64,000 nucleotides of DNA from Cupriavidus taiwanensis (GTDB lineage: Bacteria; Pseudomonadota; Gammaproteobacteria; Burkholderiales; Burkholderiaceae): the NCBI RefSeq assembly GCF_900250075.1, contig NZ_LT977072.1, positions 31,315-95,314 on the forward strand, in the 5' to 3' direction. Below are positions 37,776-47,698 of this stretch, in pieces (positions within the stretch are counted from its first letter, which is position 1; each line of letters starts with the position of its first letter). Position numbers and translations under genes: made by a program. Below the pieces are notes generated by a model. The model saw only the letters and a list, made by a program, of their open reading frames with translations. It had not been told where the DNA came from and searched no databases.

Positions 37776-38792
37776 ATGTCCAATCCTACGCTGTCGGAAA
37801 TTCGTCATGTTAACACGAAGCTGTTGCAAGTCTTTGTTCTCGTTATGGAGTACCGTAACCTGGGTGCTGTCGCAGCATGCACCCAGCGCAGCGTGAGCAC
37901 GGTGTCCTATAGTCTCGATCGCTTGGGCGAGATCACCGGTGACCCCTTGTTCTTCAAAGGAAACGGCATACTCGTGCCCACGCCGCATGCGATACGTCTG
38001 GAAAAGATAGCGCGTCAGATCCTGGAGATATGGGGAGATTTGGTTCGACGCCGAGAGGAGGTCACGATCAAGCGTCAGGAGGGTGGTAGGCGCGTAGCAA
38101 TAGGCTTTTCGGCATCGATTGGCGATCCCCTCATCACTGAAATCTTGTTCGCCTTAGGCGAGGAGTTTCCGCAAGACACTTTTGTCACGCGGCCGGTGAT
38201 TGCCGACGCGGTGCTTGCCAGTCTACTTGACGCCGGAGCATTAGACTGCGCCTTCGTCGTCGACAGCGGGCACCATCCCGAGCGTATGCGCCAGCACAAC
38301 ATCGTGGCAACGCAGCGTCGGCTCGTCAGCGCCACGCGCAGAGTCAACGAGGATAAGAGCGAGAATGCCTGGATCCTATTGCAAGAAGACAGCGAACCCG
38401 GCAGCCCGTTACGTGCCTTCCTGAGCCGGCAGGCCGGTACACCTGGCTACCGAGAGACGGTGGTACCATCCTGGCATGCGCAGATAACGCTACTGCATTC
38501 AGCGGGCGGCATCTGCTCGCTGCTGGATTATAACGTTCCATTGGTGACACGCGAGCGAGAAACGCAACTTCTAGCACTCCCTTGTAGTTTCCCCAGATGG
38601 GCTGCCTTGAATTTTTGGGGGGCGGAACGCAGTTGCGATCAACGAGTGGTGAGCGACGTCATGGAGGTTGGTAGAGCTGTGATGCGCGATCCGCTCAAGG
38701 CCATCGGCAGAAGTAACAACATGGCTCAACAGCAATTTCTAAGCAATCGCTTACCAGAGGCAGGCGCCGTAGACACAAGTACTTTCAGTTAG
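37776..38792 (+). CDS. LysR-family transcriptional regulator
   Basis: A 338-residue LysR-type regulator. The N-terminal winged helix-turn-helix is LLQVFVLVMEYRNLGAVAAC, then QRSVSTVSYSLDRLGEITGD and PLFFKGNGILVPTPHA; the rest is a ligand-binding domain starting around VAIGFSASIGDPL. It is not NodD, whose start and recognition helix differ. ATG 37776 is preferred; an upstream TTG at 37719 would add a 19-residue non-family extension. No target gene is obvious. The RND operon lies upstream on the same strand, IS debris downstream. Confidence 0.85.
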   Translation: MSNPTLSEIRHVNTKLLQVFVLVMEYRNLGAVAACTQRSVSTVSYSLDRLGEITGDPLFFKGNGILVPTPHAIRLEKIARQILEIWGDLVRRREEVTIKRQEGGRRVAIGFSASIGDPLITEILFALGEEFPQDTFVTRPVIADAVLASLLDAGALDCAFVVDSGHHPERMRQHNIVATQRRLVSATRRVNEDKSENAWILLQEDSEPGSPLRAFLSRQAGTPGYRETVVPSWHAQITLLHSAGGICSLLDYNVPLVTRERETQLLALPCSFPRWAALNFWGAERSCDQRVVSDVMEVGRAVMRDPLKAIGRSNNMAQQQFLSNRLPEAGAVDTSTFS

Positions 38793-38839
38793 AGGCCGTA
38801 ATCAGCCGCCTGCGTTATTGATATATTTTTTTCCTGTCG

Positions 38840-39771
38840 GCTGCTTGGCAGGTATAGGCAGGCGTGGTGAGTCTGGACAGTCCGGAGTTACACCGATTTA
38901 TCCTAGTCCTCCGCGTCATTGAAACGGAACCGGACGAATTCGTCGCGATGGATCGTTGTACTTCCACTTGATTGAGCCAAGACGAATAAGTCGGCGTGTA
39001 GTGCAACCGGATGTCGCGATGCTTATTGAGGAAGGTACCTACGATATCCGTCTTGTAGCTGGTAATGATGTCACAAATTAGGTGGAATTCCTGCTTCGGC
39101 CTCTGACTGGCGACAACGTCGCTCAGGAACGCGACGAATTGATCGCTGGTATGGCATGGTGCGGTCTTGCCGATCACCGGCACATTTATCGTATTGAGTG
39201 CGGCAAACAGGTTGAGAGCGCCGTGCTTCCCGGCGACAGCGGCAACACCGATCCTTACTATCCAGGGACTTGAACTCCGGTCTTCTCGGTCAAGGAGAAC
39301 ACCACCGCATGCGCTGGCTGGTTCCGGTACAGGTCCGCGGCATTGATCTCGAAGTGCGGATCATTGGAGATCATATGCTTGTCCCAGCGATCCGGGCGTA
39401 CGCCATGTCTGCGGCAGATGCGCTGCACCAGCCGTGACCGACACGTCGTAAGTTCCGCAGCAAGCTTCTGGGTACGTGGCCCATGCGCACGCTTGGAATT
39501 GAGCGTGGAGTTCAGCACGCGCGCCTCAAACTCCTCGGGCGGCTGCAGTGGCCGTCTCTCAGGATGGCTCGCGTGCAAGCAGGACAGCCGCTCGGCCAAA
39601 AACCGGCTGGATCATCGCGTGATAAAACGCGAGTCGCAGCCAGGCCGTTGCATGATTGTTTCACGCGATGTGGCTATCGTCACGCAGAAGAATCGGCTTC
39701 AAGCCTCGCGTACGGCGCGGCTCCGAGTCGCCGCCTGCAACTGTTCACGCTCAGACTCGGTCAAGTTCATT
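38840..39771 (-). pseudogene. IS630-family transposase, degenerate
   Basis: On - the pieces run: MNLTESEREQLQAATRSRAV at 39771, LSCLHASHPERRPLQPPEEF, a helix-turn-helix region LVQRICRRHGVRPDRW, VVFSLTEKTGVQVPG with the first catalytic part, SDQFVAFLSDVVASQRPKQE, and HYTPTYSSWLNQVEV with the end of the DDE core. Internal stops and frameshifts break it. A second, shorter copy of part of it lies at 44480-44583. Confidence 0.75.
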
Positions 39772-40053
39772 TTTCCATGCACCCAATTCAAGTACAAACT
39801 GGTGTTTTTTCAATGGTGCAGTGGACTAGTCGCCGCCGTATATAGAACTCACTGCGCCTTCATGACATCGGGTAAACCAACAACGGAGGTGCGTTCGAAG
39901 AGAGTCAAGGCAGCCGCCTCGGTGACGCCGCGCCGAGCGCCCGTTGCGTTAATTGGAGCATTGCGGCTCACCTTACACGAAGCTCAGCCTCTTCAATGAG
40001 TGTAGGCTGTGGAAGCTTGCTGCACTCAACCGCGCGTTGTTGATCGGAGGGCT

Positions 40054-40521
40054 CTAGGTACTCCGCGGGCTAGTTTGATTTGCAGCGCAGCGCTGTGCCT
40101 GGGCAATTCCAGCCTCAAGTTGCGCTAGGCCGCGCGATAGTTCATCCAAGGTCGTCGTAGAAACTTCGGACAGCGCCGCTTCCAGGAAAGACGAGCGCAG
40201 CGGCATTGCGTGCGCCACCACCTGCCTCCCGGCAGGCGATAACGTGACATGGAGGACGCGGTTGTCCCGTTCCGACATGCTACGCTCGATCCAGCCAAGC
40301 TCCTGCATAACTTTTAGCTGGCGGGTCAGCGCGCCGGGATCCATGACGACGAGGTCAGCCAGGGCTTTCTGGCCCATGGCGCCTTCCTGATGATGCAGCG
40401 CATGTAATATTCGCCAGCGCGGCAAGGGTAGTCCCATGCGCTTCTCGAACGCCCCCGTAAAGGCGCGATAGGTTCGGCCGAGTTGCTGCAATACGGCCAC
40501 ACTTTGTCGCTCCATATCCAT
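40054..40521 (-). CDS. MarR-family transcriptional regulator
   Basis: A 155-residue winged-helix regulator: RMGLPLPRWRILHALHHQE, the recognition region QKALADLVVMDPGALTRQLK, and the wing LGWIERSMSERDNRVLHVTL. Such proteins repress drug-efflux genes and respond to small ligands. It lies 9 bp downstream of the MFS gene on the same strand and was probably its regulator; that gene is now deleted inside. Base use is GC-rich, like the neighbouring chromosomal-type genes. Confidence 0.88.
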   Translation of the reverse strand: MDMERQSVAVLQQLGRTYRAFTGAFEKRMGLPLPRWRILHALHHQEGAMGQKALADLVVMDPGALTRQLKVMQELGWIERSMSERDNRVLHVTLSPAGRQVVAHAMPLRSSFLEAALSEVSTTTLDELSRGLAQLEAGIAQAQRCAANQTSPRST

Positions 40522-40530
40522 CGTTTCTCC

Positions 40531-41442
40531 TCAGGGTAAGCTGCCGCGCAGCTTTAGTCCGCCGCCATGACTGGTACAAGCCCGTGGCGTGGCTTGATCG
40601 AAGGCACCTGGCGCGCGCTCCACACACCCAGCACGGCTGCCGCCCGAGAAGCGGGATCCCACCATGCGACCGACCATGCGCAGCGATTGCAGTATGGCCG
40701 TGGCGATGCCGAGGTGCTCGCGCCCCGCGGTCTGCTGCGCGAACACCGTCAGGTTGGGCATGCTAAAGCCAAGGCCCAGGCCGCTGACCAGCATGATGGC
40801 CATCAGCACGCCATGCGGCATGCCGCGGGTGGCCTGCGACAACCCCAGGCAGGACAGTGTCCGCATGCCAAAGCCGGCATAGAGCACATTGTTTGGGCGT
40901 CGGATGCGCGTTACGATGCGGCCATTGAGGACGCTGCCCACGGTGATGCAGACCACCAGCGGCGTGATCAGCACGCCGGCCTGCTTCGGCGAGTAGCCGA
41001 ACCCGCCCTGGAACAGCAGCGGCGCATATAGCAACAGCGCGAACATGGTAAAGCCGGTGAACACCGCCAGCTTGAACAGCGGCGCCATCCCGGGGTCCCG
41101 GAACATTTCGGCCGGCAGGATCGGATTGGCGCAGCGCCGCTCCCACTGCCACAGCGCCGCCGACGCCACCGCCGTCAGCACGAGCAGCCCAGCGGTAAAG
41201 GCGTCGAGGCCATGCGCCGGCAACAGTTCCACGCTCATCTGCATGCTGCCCAGGCCGGCCGCGATCAGCTGCGCCCCCAGCCAGTCGACGCGAATCGGCC
41301 CGCGATCATTGCCCACCATGGTCTGGTCTAGCGCCACAAGCGTTCCCACGAAAGCCACGCCCAACGTAGCCATCAGAGATTCAGGGAAGGGCAACACCTT
41401 GTCGTTGGGGGAAGCGCCTTGTAGTTTTGCCACTCTTGGCAT
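40531..41442 (-). pseudogene. DHA2-type MFS drug transporter with internal deletion
   Basis: The 303-residue frame starts like an EmrB/QacA transporter (FVGTLVALDQTMVG, TM1) and then jumps directly to IRVDWLGAQLIAAGLGSM, the start of TM7. About 170 residues including the conserved motifs of TM2-TM6 are missing. Later helices (FTGFTMFALLLYAPLLFQGG, GYSPKQAGVLITPLVV) are normal until ILQSLRMVGRMVG, after which the frame leaves the family and the last helices are lost. It cannot be a working transporter although the frame stays open. Confidence 0.8.
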
Positions 41443-41984
41443 AAGAACCTCCTTGCGTCACCACCTTGCAAATCACGGGCCATCGAGCCGAATTGCTAAT
41501 AGTCCTGCTCTCTGCATGCCGAATCTCCATTAGCTTTGTCGTGTTTCAGGCACGCTTCTGTCTTGTGTGCAACAAAATGACGATGCGACGGCATTCTAAA
41601 CGCCGGTTTGCAAGGGCTACTCCTTGCTGAGCCAGGATGACCCAGTGTTTTTAAGGCATGAAGCTTCATATGTGTGCGCAGCTCAAGCGGTCGGTATCAT
41701 GCTAGCGCTGGTTGCGCAGGTGTTCATCTAGTCGTGGCTGCCCGACCCCATCGATGGACGCAAGTCTTCAAGACAGGCGAAATTGGGTTGCAGACCACCG
41801 AAGTGGCCATCCGTGCGGGTGTGTTCAACCGCATGGTCGCGCTCGCTTGCCTGCTATCCGTTCGTATCGCTTGAATTCGTCATCGCCGAGGAGCTCTGTT
41901 TTCAATCTCGATCTATGAAAGTGCTCACCGGTGCACCTGTCTCGATGGTCGAACCATACACCAAGTTACTCGGTGAGGAGAAGA
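41443..41984. other. Gene-free stretch
   Basis: Only short meaningless frames are seen. It follows the start of the MFS remnant and ends at an IS256 fragment. Confidence 0.45.
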
Positions 41985-42260
41985 GGGCACCGGTTCCAAT
42001 CATGCGGTTACGAATGCCATCGAAAGCCTGAATATGCATGTGCGCAAGATCATCAAACCCGAGGGCACCTCCCCTCGAATGAAGCAGCTGTCAACCTGCT
42101 GTGGCTGGTGCTGCGCAACGTGCTGGCCTAGTCGGTTCGCACCACCTATGACTGAAAGTCCGCCATGAACCAGTTTGCTATTTTGTATGGCGAGTAATTT
42201 ACTGCGGCACGGGGCTAACAGAATTCAAAACCGCCTTGCACACAAAAATGAGACAGCTCC
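41985..42260 (+). mobile_element. IS256-family fragment, 3' end
   Basis: The + strand encodes, in two frames, the IS256 C-terminal segment around NAIESLNMHVRKIIKP and NEAAVNLLWLVLRNVLA. The following bases to about 42240 are nearly identical to the reverse complement of 20530-20640 and include the element end. The rest of the gene is absent. Confidence 0.75.
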
Positions 42261-42450
42261 CTCGACGGCGGCCAACATCACGTCGCGGATTCTGAAAGAG
42301 CTGATTCTGATTGACGCCATGCTGGCGCCCCGCCTGGGGCCGCGGCATCCAGTTGGCTGACGGCCACAATCATTGCTCTGCATTGTGTCTAGTAGTTTGT
42401 CTAAATTTCCTTCAGGCGCCACCTTGAACTGACCACAGTTTGAGTTAGAC

Positions 42451-42625
42451 GAAGGCTGAGTTCAGTATTGCACAGGAATCAGCCAATTTAGCTTCAACTT
42501 GATGCGGTCGTGATTGTGATAGCGGATGTAGCGCGCCCGTCCGGTCTGTAGTTGCTCCATATTGGCAAACTCGTTCAGGTAAAAGAATTCGGACTTGAGC
42601 GTGCCACCGGGGTGCTGGTGGAAGG
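42451..42625 (-). pseudogene. IS3-family OrfB, C-terminal fragment
   Basis: On - the last 55 residues of an IS3/IS150-type transposase are readable: LKSEFFYLNEFANMEQLQTG, RARYIRYHNHDRIKLKLNWL and PVQY then stop. The catalytic core is missing. Confidence 0.75.
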
Positions 42626-43212
42626 GGGGCTTGAGGGTGACGTCTATGGCCTGGAGCGTGATGGCAAAAACGGCAATCGCACGAAAAAATCGTGATTAAT
42701 TTCGATCAAGGAAGTTAGGCTGCGGCATTTTTGGTCAGAAAGAGCGGTGGCCCGCCTCAGGTTGGAAAAAGTCCGTGGCCGGCTCGCCTTATAAGGGATG
42801 CCCCTTAAATGCTGTGCAATTTCATTGCAATTCATCTCCGCTCAATCTTTCCGTGACCTTCGGCGCAGCACTAGAAGATGCCTAGTAGGAGCGGCGTCGT
42901 AACGGCGTCTTTTGTGCGGACTGACATTGCTCGTTCGGCACCTCGCCTGGATGCCACACTTCCACGGGAATGACCATTCAGTCCGAATTTATGGGGCCAA
43001 CTGCGTGAGTGCGATCATTCCAAAATGGCCTATCCGGAAGGCGATTTTCTTCTACCACGGCCTACCCAGCCAGCAACGACAACACACGATGTCATATTTC
43101 TCTTTTCGGTGACCGTTGAACACCCAAGCTTGCCACCCCGTCCGATGACAACGAGTCCAAGCCACTTTAATCTTTTGGATATCCCAAAGTTCAAATCCTA
43201 ACAGGGCGACAT
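42626..43212. other. Gene-free stretch
   Basis: No supported gene or signal between the IS3 fragment and the cation diffusion facilitator. Confidence 0.45.
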
Positions 43213-44148
43213 CTATTCTGCCGTGAGGGTCTTGGTAAAGTATACCGGGTCGACGTGGGTCATCACGTTGAGTACGCGATGGTGCTCCAGCGTGCGGCGC
43301 CGGGCGTCGACGGCAATCGCATGGCCCTGTGCCACTGTCAGCGTGGCCTCGATTTCCAGATGGACATCAACGAGCACCTGGTCGCCCATCTTGCGGGTGC
43401 GAAGGTCATGCAAGCCGAGCACGCCGGGCGTGCCCAGCATGGTGGCGCGAATGTCGGCGACGGTTTCTTTGTCGGCGGCGCGGTCCATCAGGTCATTGAG
43501 CGCGTCCCAACTGAAGCGCAGCCCCATGCGCGCGACCATCAGCCCCACTACCATTGCCGCGATCGGGTCGAGGCTGTGATAGCCGAGCAGGTTGCCGGCG
43601 ATGCCAAGCGCCACCACCAACGACGAAGCCGCATCCGAGCGCGCATGCCAGGCATTGGCTACCAGCATGCTCGAACGGACCCGCCGCGCCACGGACAGCA
43701 TGTAGCGGAACAGCAACTCCTTGGATGCCAGCGCGACCACTGCCACCCAAAGTGCCATTGGCTGAACCGGCTGTAGCCCGGCGGGATGCTGCAGCTTGCC
43801 CAGTGCTGCCCACAGCATGCCCGCCGCCACCGTCAGCAGCAGCACACCCAGGACCAGCGACGCTCCTGTTTCGAAGCGCAGGTGGCCATACTGGTGATCG
43901 GCATCCGGGTCCTTGCAGCTTTGCCATCCGGCGGCCAGCACGACAAAGTCTGAAAGCAGGTCGGACAGCGAATGCGCAGCGTCGGCAATCAGCGCCTGCG
44001 AGCCGGAGATGATGCCGGCCGCCCCCTGGGCCATGGTCAGGCCGATATTGACCGCCACGCTGACAAGCGTGCTGCGCCAGCCGGCGCTGTGGCGCGCCTG
44101 TGCGTCAGTCAGCCTTCCGGCGTCGTTTTCGGGTAGTTCGGGACGCAT
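43213..44148 (-). CDS. Cation diffusion facilitator (CDF) metal exporter
   Basis: A 311-residue inner-membrane metal/proton antiporter. Metal-site segments are ALIADAAHSLSDLLSDF in TM2 and ANAWHARSDAASSLVVALG in TM5, followed by the C-terminal cytoplasmic domain with GLHDLRTRKMGDQVLVDVHL. The HxxxD pairs are complete. Family members export Zn, Co, Cd or Fe; the HSLSD...HARSD pattern fits the FieF/MamM branch. Base use is GC-rich, like Cupriavidus chromosome, unlike the IS-rich flanks. No neighbour suggests its metal. Confidence 0.88.
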   Translation of the reverse strand: MRPELPENDAGRLTDAQARHSAGWRSTLVSVAVNIGLTMAQGAAGIISGSQALIADAAHSLSDLLSDFVVLAAGWQSCKDPDADHQYGHLRFETGASLVLGVLLLTVAAGMLWAALGKLQHPAGLQPVQPMALWVAVVALASKELLFRYMLSVARRVRSSMLVANAWHARSDAASSLVVALGIAGNLLGYHSLDPIAAMVVGLMVARMGLRFSWDALNDLMDRAADKETVADIRATMLGTPGVLGLHDLRTRKMGDQVLVDVHLEIEATLTVAQGHAIAVDARRRTLEHHRVLNVMTHVDPVYFTKTLTAE

Positions 44149-44479
44149 CCGGTGAATTTCGATTTGATCGTGAGACTATAGCTCAAAGCGACGGGAAGTA
44201 GATCATCACGTCCAGGTGGTGACGAAAAAAGTCCTGCCGCTCCGCTTCGGCTTTCAGAAGATTGTCTTTGAAGCGATTTCCCAATTCTGGTCTTTTTCAT
44301 TTTAAGGCTTCTTTGACCATGCGAAAGCACCGAGCAGCACTAGCAAAGAAAATACGAATCAGTACACCATCCACAAGCGCGAAGGATCTCCTGCCTGGTG
44401 CAGAAGGTAGGTCAAAAGCAAACTGATGCCAGACAAACCTCCACGCAGACAACAAACCTGTCGCCGGAAGCTGCGTCCT
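44149..44479. other. Gene-free stretch
   Basis: No supported gene. It separates the CDF gene from transposon debris. Confidence 0.4.
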
Positions 44480-44640
44480 CGGTCGCGATGGATTGTCGAA
44501 CTTCCACTTGATTAGCTTGGAGTCCTCCGGCCTTTGATTGGCGACAACGTTAGTCAAGGAACGCAACGAATTGTTCGCTGGTAGGGCCTATCAGAAATTT
44601 TGTGTTTAGGGCATAACATGTCGCCAAGGAGCATGTACTC
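44480..44640 (-). mobile_element. IS630 scrap joined to an IS256 left end
   Basis: Bases 44480-44583 resemble the IS630 copy near 38930-39150. Bases from about 44588 (ATCAGAAATTTTGTG...) match the IS256-type left end at 49155-49205 over about 50 bp with few differences. Neither has coding capacity left. Confidence 0.6.
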
Positions 44641-45113
44641 AATGAGTGCGCAACACCGCAGCGTCCCTGTCGCATCCACTGCGTTGTCAGTTCTTGCCAA
44701 GGCTCCGACCTGATCAACAATGTTGAACAAGACGTTCGCTCTCGCAGTTGGAAGCCGACTCTGCATAGAGCACGTCATCAGGATACAGGGAATCATGAAC
44801 CTGTAGGGCCGATAAAGAATCTCTTCCAAGGTGTTCGGCGGGATTGAAATTGATCTTGTTCAAATCTAATTTAAATTATCGAGTCGGATCATTTTTTCTG
44901 TACGAAGATTGATATCGCACGTGAGCGCTTTGCAACGCTGGAGGTTACCACCCGCTCAAGCAGGGAGGGCTTATTCCAACGGACCATGCGAATAGGAGGA
45001 TTGTCTAGTGTGTGATAGAGCGCGCAGAATTAGGTCTGCCAAGAATGTGGCGCCAAAAGATGCTCCAGAGGGACAGGAGTAGGAAATTATTACCTAACGT
45101 AGCGATTTGCGGC
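44641..45113. other. Gene-free stretch
   Basis: Nothing supported; scattered short frames only. Confidence 0.4.
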
Positions 45114-45320
45114 ATGGAGAAGGCAACAATTAATACGCTTTTCACGCGAGAGCAGCTGGATCTGTACTTCGCGTCGTACATTGGGATGGAGGGGGGAAAT
45201 CCGGCAGGTGAAGTCTGGTTTTACGATGGAGTACCGCCTTCCACGGCTGATCCGCTTGTGGGGGCGCCTGGCGCCCAAAGTAGAACCCAATGCCTGGGAT
45301 GCACAACAAGACTATCTTGA
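45114..45320 (+). pseudogene. Short remnant of an unidentified gene
   Basis: A 68-residue frame, MEKATINTLFTREQLDLYFA then SYIGMEGGNPAGEVWFYDGV. The GGNPAG-WF pattern recalls small proteins whose conserved core reads GNP..WFCG, but the CG is missing. The neighbouring frames continue with more protein-like sequence (EPNAWDAQQDYLDKCQRQF, then IPRFLAVAKSTLNVTGGTDI to about 45438), so this looks like one gene broken by frameshifts. Function unknown. Confidence 0.3.
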
Positions 45321-45685
45321 CAAATGCCAACGGCAATTCCACGTTTCCTGGCGGTTGCTAAGAGTACATTGAATGTTACCGGCGGTACTGATATTGGTGC
45401 CAATCTCGCGGTGGCGCACAGGCTCAGGCGGTGAAGTACCATAGCAGGTGTGACGCCGGTGCATCGTTAATGGTTTCATTAGTTGAAAAGCATAGGAGGA
45501 GGGATGCTGAGTCCTCATGAATTCGGAAGGGGTGGATGCCCCAGATCTCGACACGCTGGAGTGCCCTGGTCGTAAGGCTGGTAGATATCCATCCGGCTAG
45601 AGCTATCCTTGTATCGAACTGTACGGACAATTTCTTGTGAAAGCCCTCGTTGGGACAACTGGGGCACATTTCCAGGGGTTTTATC

Positions 45686-46252
45686 ATGCCTACGTTAGAC
45701 CTAGAAACGATTGCAGCAGCGCAAAAATCGGGTATTGAGATCCTGTACGGGCTTACCAGTAGGACGCTCGATGGATTTCACAAGGTTGCGGAACTGAACT
45801 TACAGACGATGAAATCGACGTTAGCGGAAACCCAGGCGTGCACGCGCAAGGCCTTTGAAGCCAAGAACGATGCCGACCTACCGGTGATGGAAGCCAGGAT
45901 TTTGCTCCCGTTGGCCGAAAAGACTCAAGCGTACTGCCGGCAAGGGCTCGAGATTGCCGCGGAGACGCGTGCCGATTTTGCGAAGGTGGCCGAAGCCCAG
46001 TATGAACAGAGCAAGCGCGTAATGCAGGACTATATTGATGCGGTCGGGCGTGTCGCTCCTTCTGGCTCGGGGACTGCCATGGCCGCCTGGAAGTCGACTC
46101 TGACCGCCACGACAAGCTTTCTCGATGCGATGCAGCGAGCAGGCAAGCAGGTGGGCGACATCACCGAGAACAACGTGAACCTCGCGGCCTCCGTGGCATC
46201 GTCCTCGGCCCTGCAGCCGTCTAGTAACGCTGCGCGGGCCGACAAAGGCTAG
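45686..46252 (+). CDS. phaP: Phasin (PHB granule-associated protein)
   Basis: A 188-residue, almost wholly helical protein of the phasin family, which coats polyhydroxybutyrate granules. Family features are AAQKSGIEILYGLTSRTLDG at residue 10, FHKVAELNLQTMKSTLAET, and AAETRADFAKVAEAQYEQ. CAGGGG precedes ATG 45686. Cupriavidus accumulates much PHB, also in nodules, so a plasmid-borne phasin may act during symbiosis (inference). It stands alone between IS debris and looks intact. The symbol reflects the family only. Confidence 0.85.
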   Translation: MPTLDLETIAAAQKSGIEILYGLTSRTLDGFHKVAELNLQTMKSTLAETQACTRKAFEAKNDADLPVMEARILLPLAEKTQAYCRQGLEIAAETRADFAKVAEAQYEQSKRVMQDYIDAVGRVAPSGSGTAMAAWKSTLTATTSFLDAMQRAGKQVGDITENNVNLAASVASSSALQPSSNAARADKG

Positions 46253-46739
46253 CACGCTACGGCGGCGGGAAGTGTCCACGGAGAGTCCCGCCCAAAAAAG
46301 TCGGATTGATGACTGAGCCTATTTTCAGCCCCTATCACCATGGTCGCTGCATGTGCGCTCGAGAAGTCTGCGTTCCATGGGGAGCGCTGATAGGCTTACC
46401 GAGCGTTTTAGCGGGCAGCACCCGCTTCGAGCTGATCATATTCCCTTGAGAGACGATGCAGCCCGCCTCCAGAATAGGCACAGGCCGGGTCCGGATGCTG
46501 ATGAGCACGTCGCGTGAATCGCAGACAGTCTTGAGCCGCCGAGCGGATACGGCGCTGCGCGAACTTCTTGTCGAGCGTGACAGTTGCGAGCGTTCGTTGA
46601 GCCGGTGGTGCAGATCAATGATATGGACGCCCGATGCATGCGAACAGTTGGTCACGCCGTTCGATATTTCGGATACTCGTGTCAAGCGCAGTCCAAGTCT
46701 GAGCCACTTCGAGCGCCCGCGCAAATTATAAGTGAACCA
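46253..46739. other. Gene-free stretch
   Basis: Contains only frames overlapping the IstB remnant in other phases. No supported gene. Confidence 0.4.
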
Positions 46740-47220
<481 letters not shown>

Positions 47221-47385
47221 CTGCATTGGGCTTCATCTAAGCACTTAGTGCAATACGCATTCTGGCAGGCAACGTAGAAGAAGGCAGGCCGCGGCATTTT
47301 AGTGCGAACTCTGGTGACAGTTTCGGTCGGCGCACAGATGAATTGAGTTTTTCTTCAGAAGGCTTGGTTAATCCGCATTACGATG

Positions 47386-47413
47386 TTGTCATAGCGGCTA
47401 GCGTGGTTATAAT
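47386..47413 (+). promoter_or_regulatory. Likely sigma-70 promoter of the cold-shock gene
   Basis: TTGTCA and TATAAT are separated by 16 bases, a near-consensus vegetative promoter. Transcription would start about 75 bp before the cold-shock ATG, leaving a leader of the kind common in csp genes. Confidence 0.6.
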
Positions 47414-47494
47414 TATGCTATTGCACACATAGTAGGGTCACGACACGCAAGAGATGTGGCCCAAGCCCAAACATGTAACAACTTTGAGGATGAA

Positions 47495-47698
47495 ATGGCG
47501 ACTGGCATTGTAAAGTGGTTCAATAGTGAAAAAGGATATGGGTTCATCGCGCCCGATGATGGCGGTAAAGACTTGTTCGCTCATTACAAGGAAATCCAAG
47601 GTGGCGGCTTCAAGTCACTGGAGGAGGGCGCGAAAGTAGAATTTGAAATCACGCAAGGTATGAAGGGACTGCAGGCGTCAAAGATTCGTAAGCTGTGA
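47495..47698 (+). CDS. Cold-shock domain protein, CspA family
   Basis: A 67-residue single-stranded nucleic-acid binding protein. [18 protein letters not shown] holds RNP1, and [18 protein letters not shown] holds RNP2, where the usual F-V-H-F is F-A-H-Y. The end [13 protein letters not shown] is normal. Start 47495 has GAGGA before it; an earlier frame start at 47456 adds an unrelated extension. It acts as an RNA chaperone. Confidence 0.9.
   Translation: MATGIVKWFNSEKGYGFIAPDDGGKDLFAHYKEIQGGGFKSLEEGAKVEFEITQGMKGLQASKIRKL

Noticed and set aside
37776..38792. LysR gene as nodD
   Set aside because: The N-terminus and recognition helix differ clearly from NodD, and no nod genes adjoin it.
39640..39665. 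GATTGTTTC, reverse of a nod-box core
   Set aside because: It lies within the IS630 coding sequence and lacks the remaining nod-box positions.
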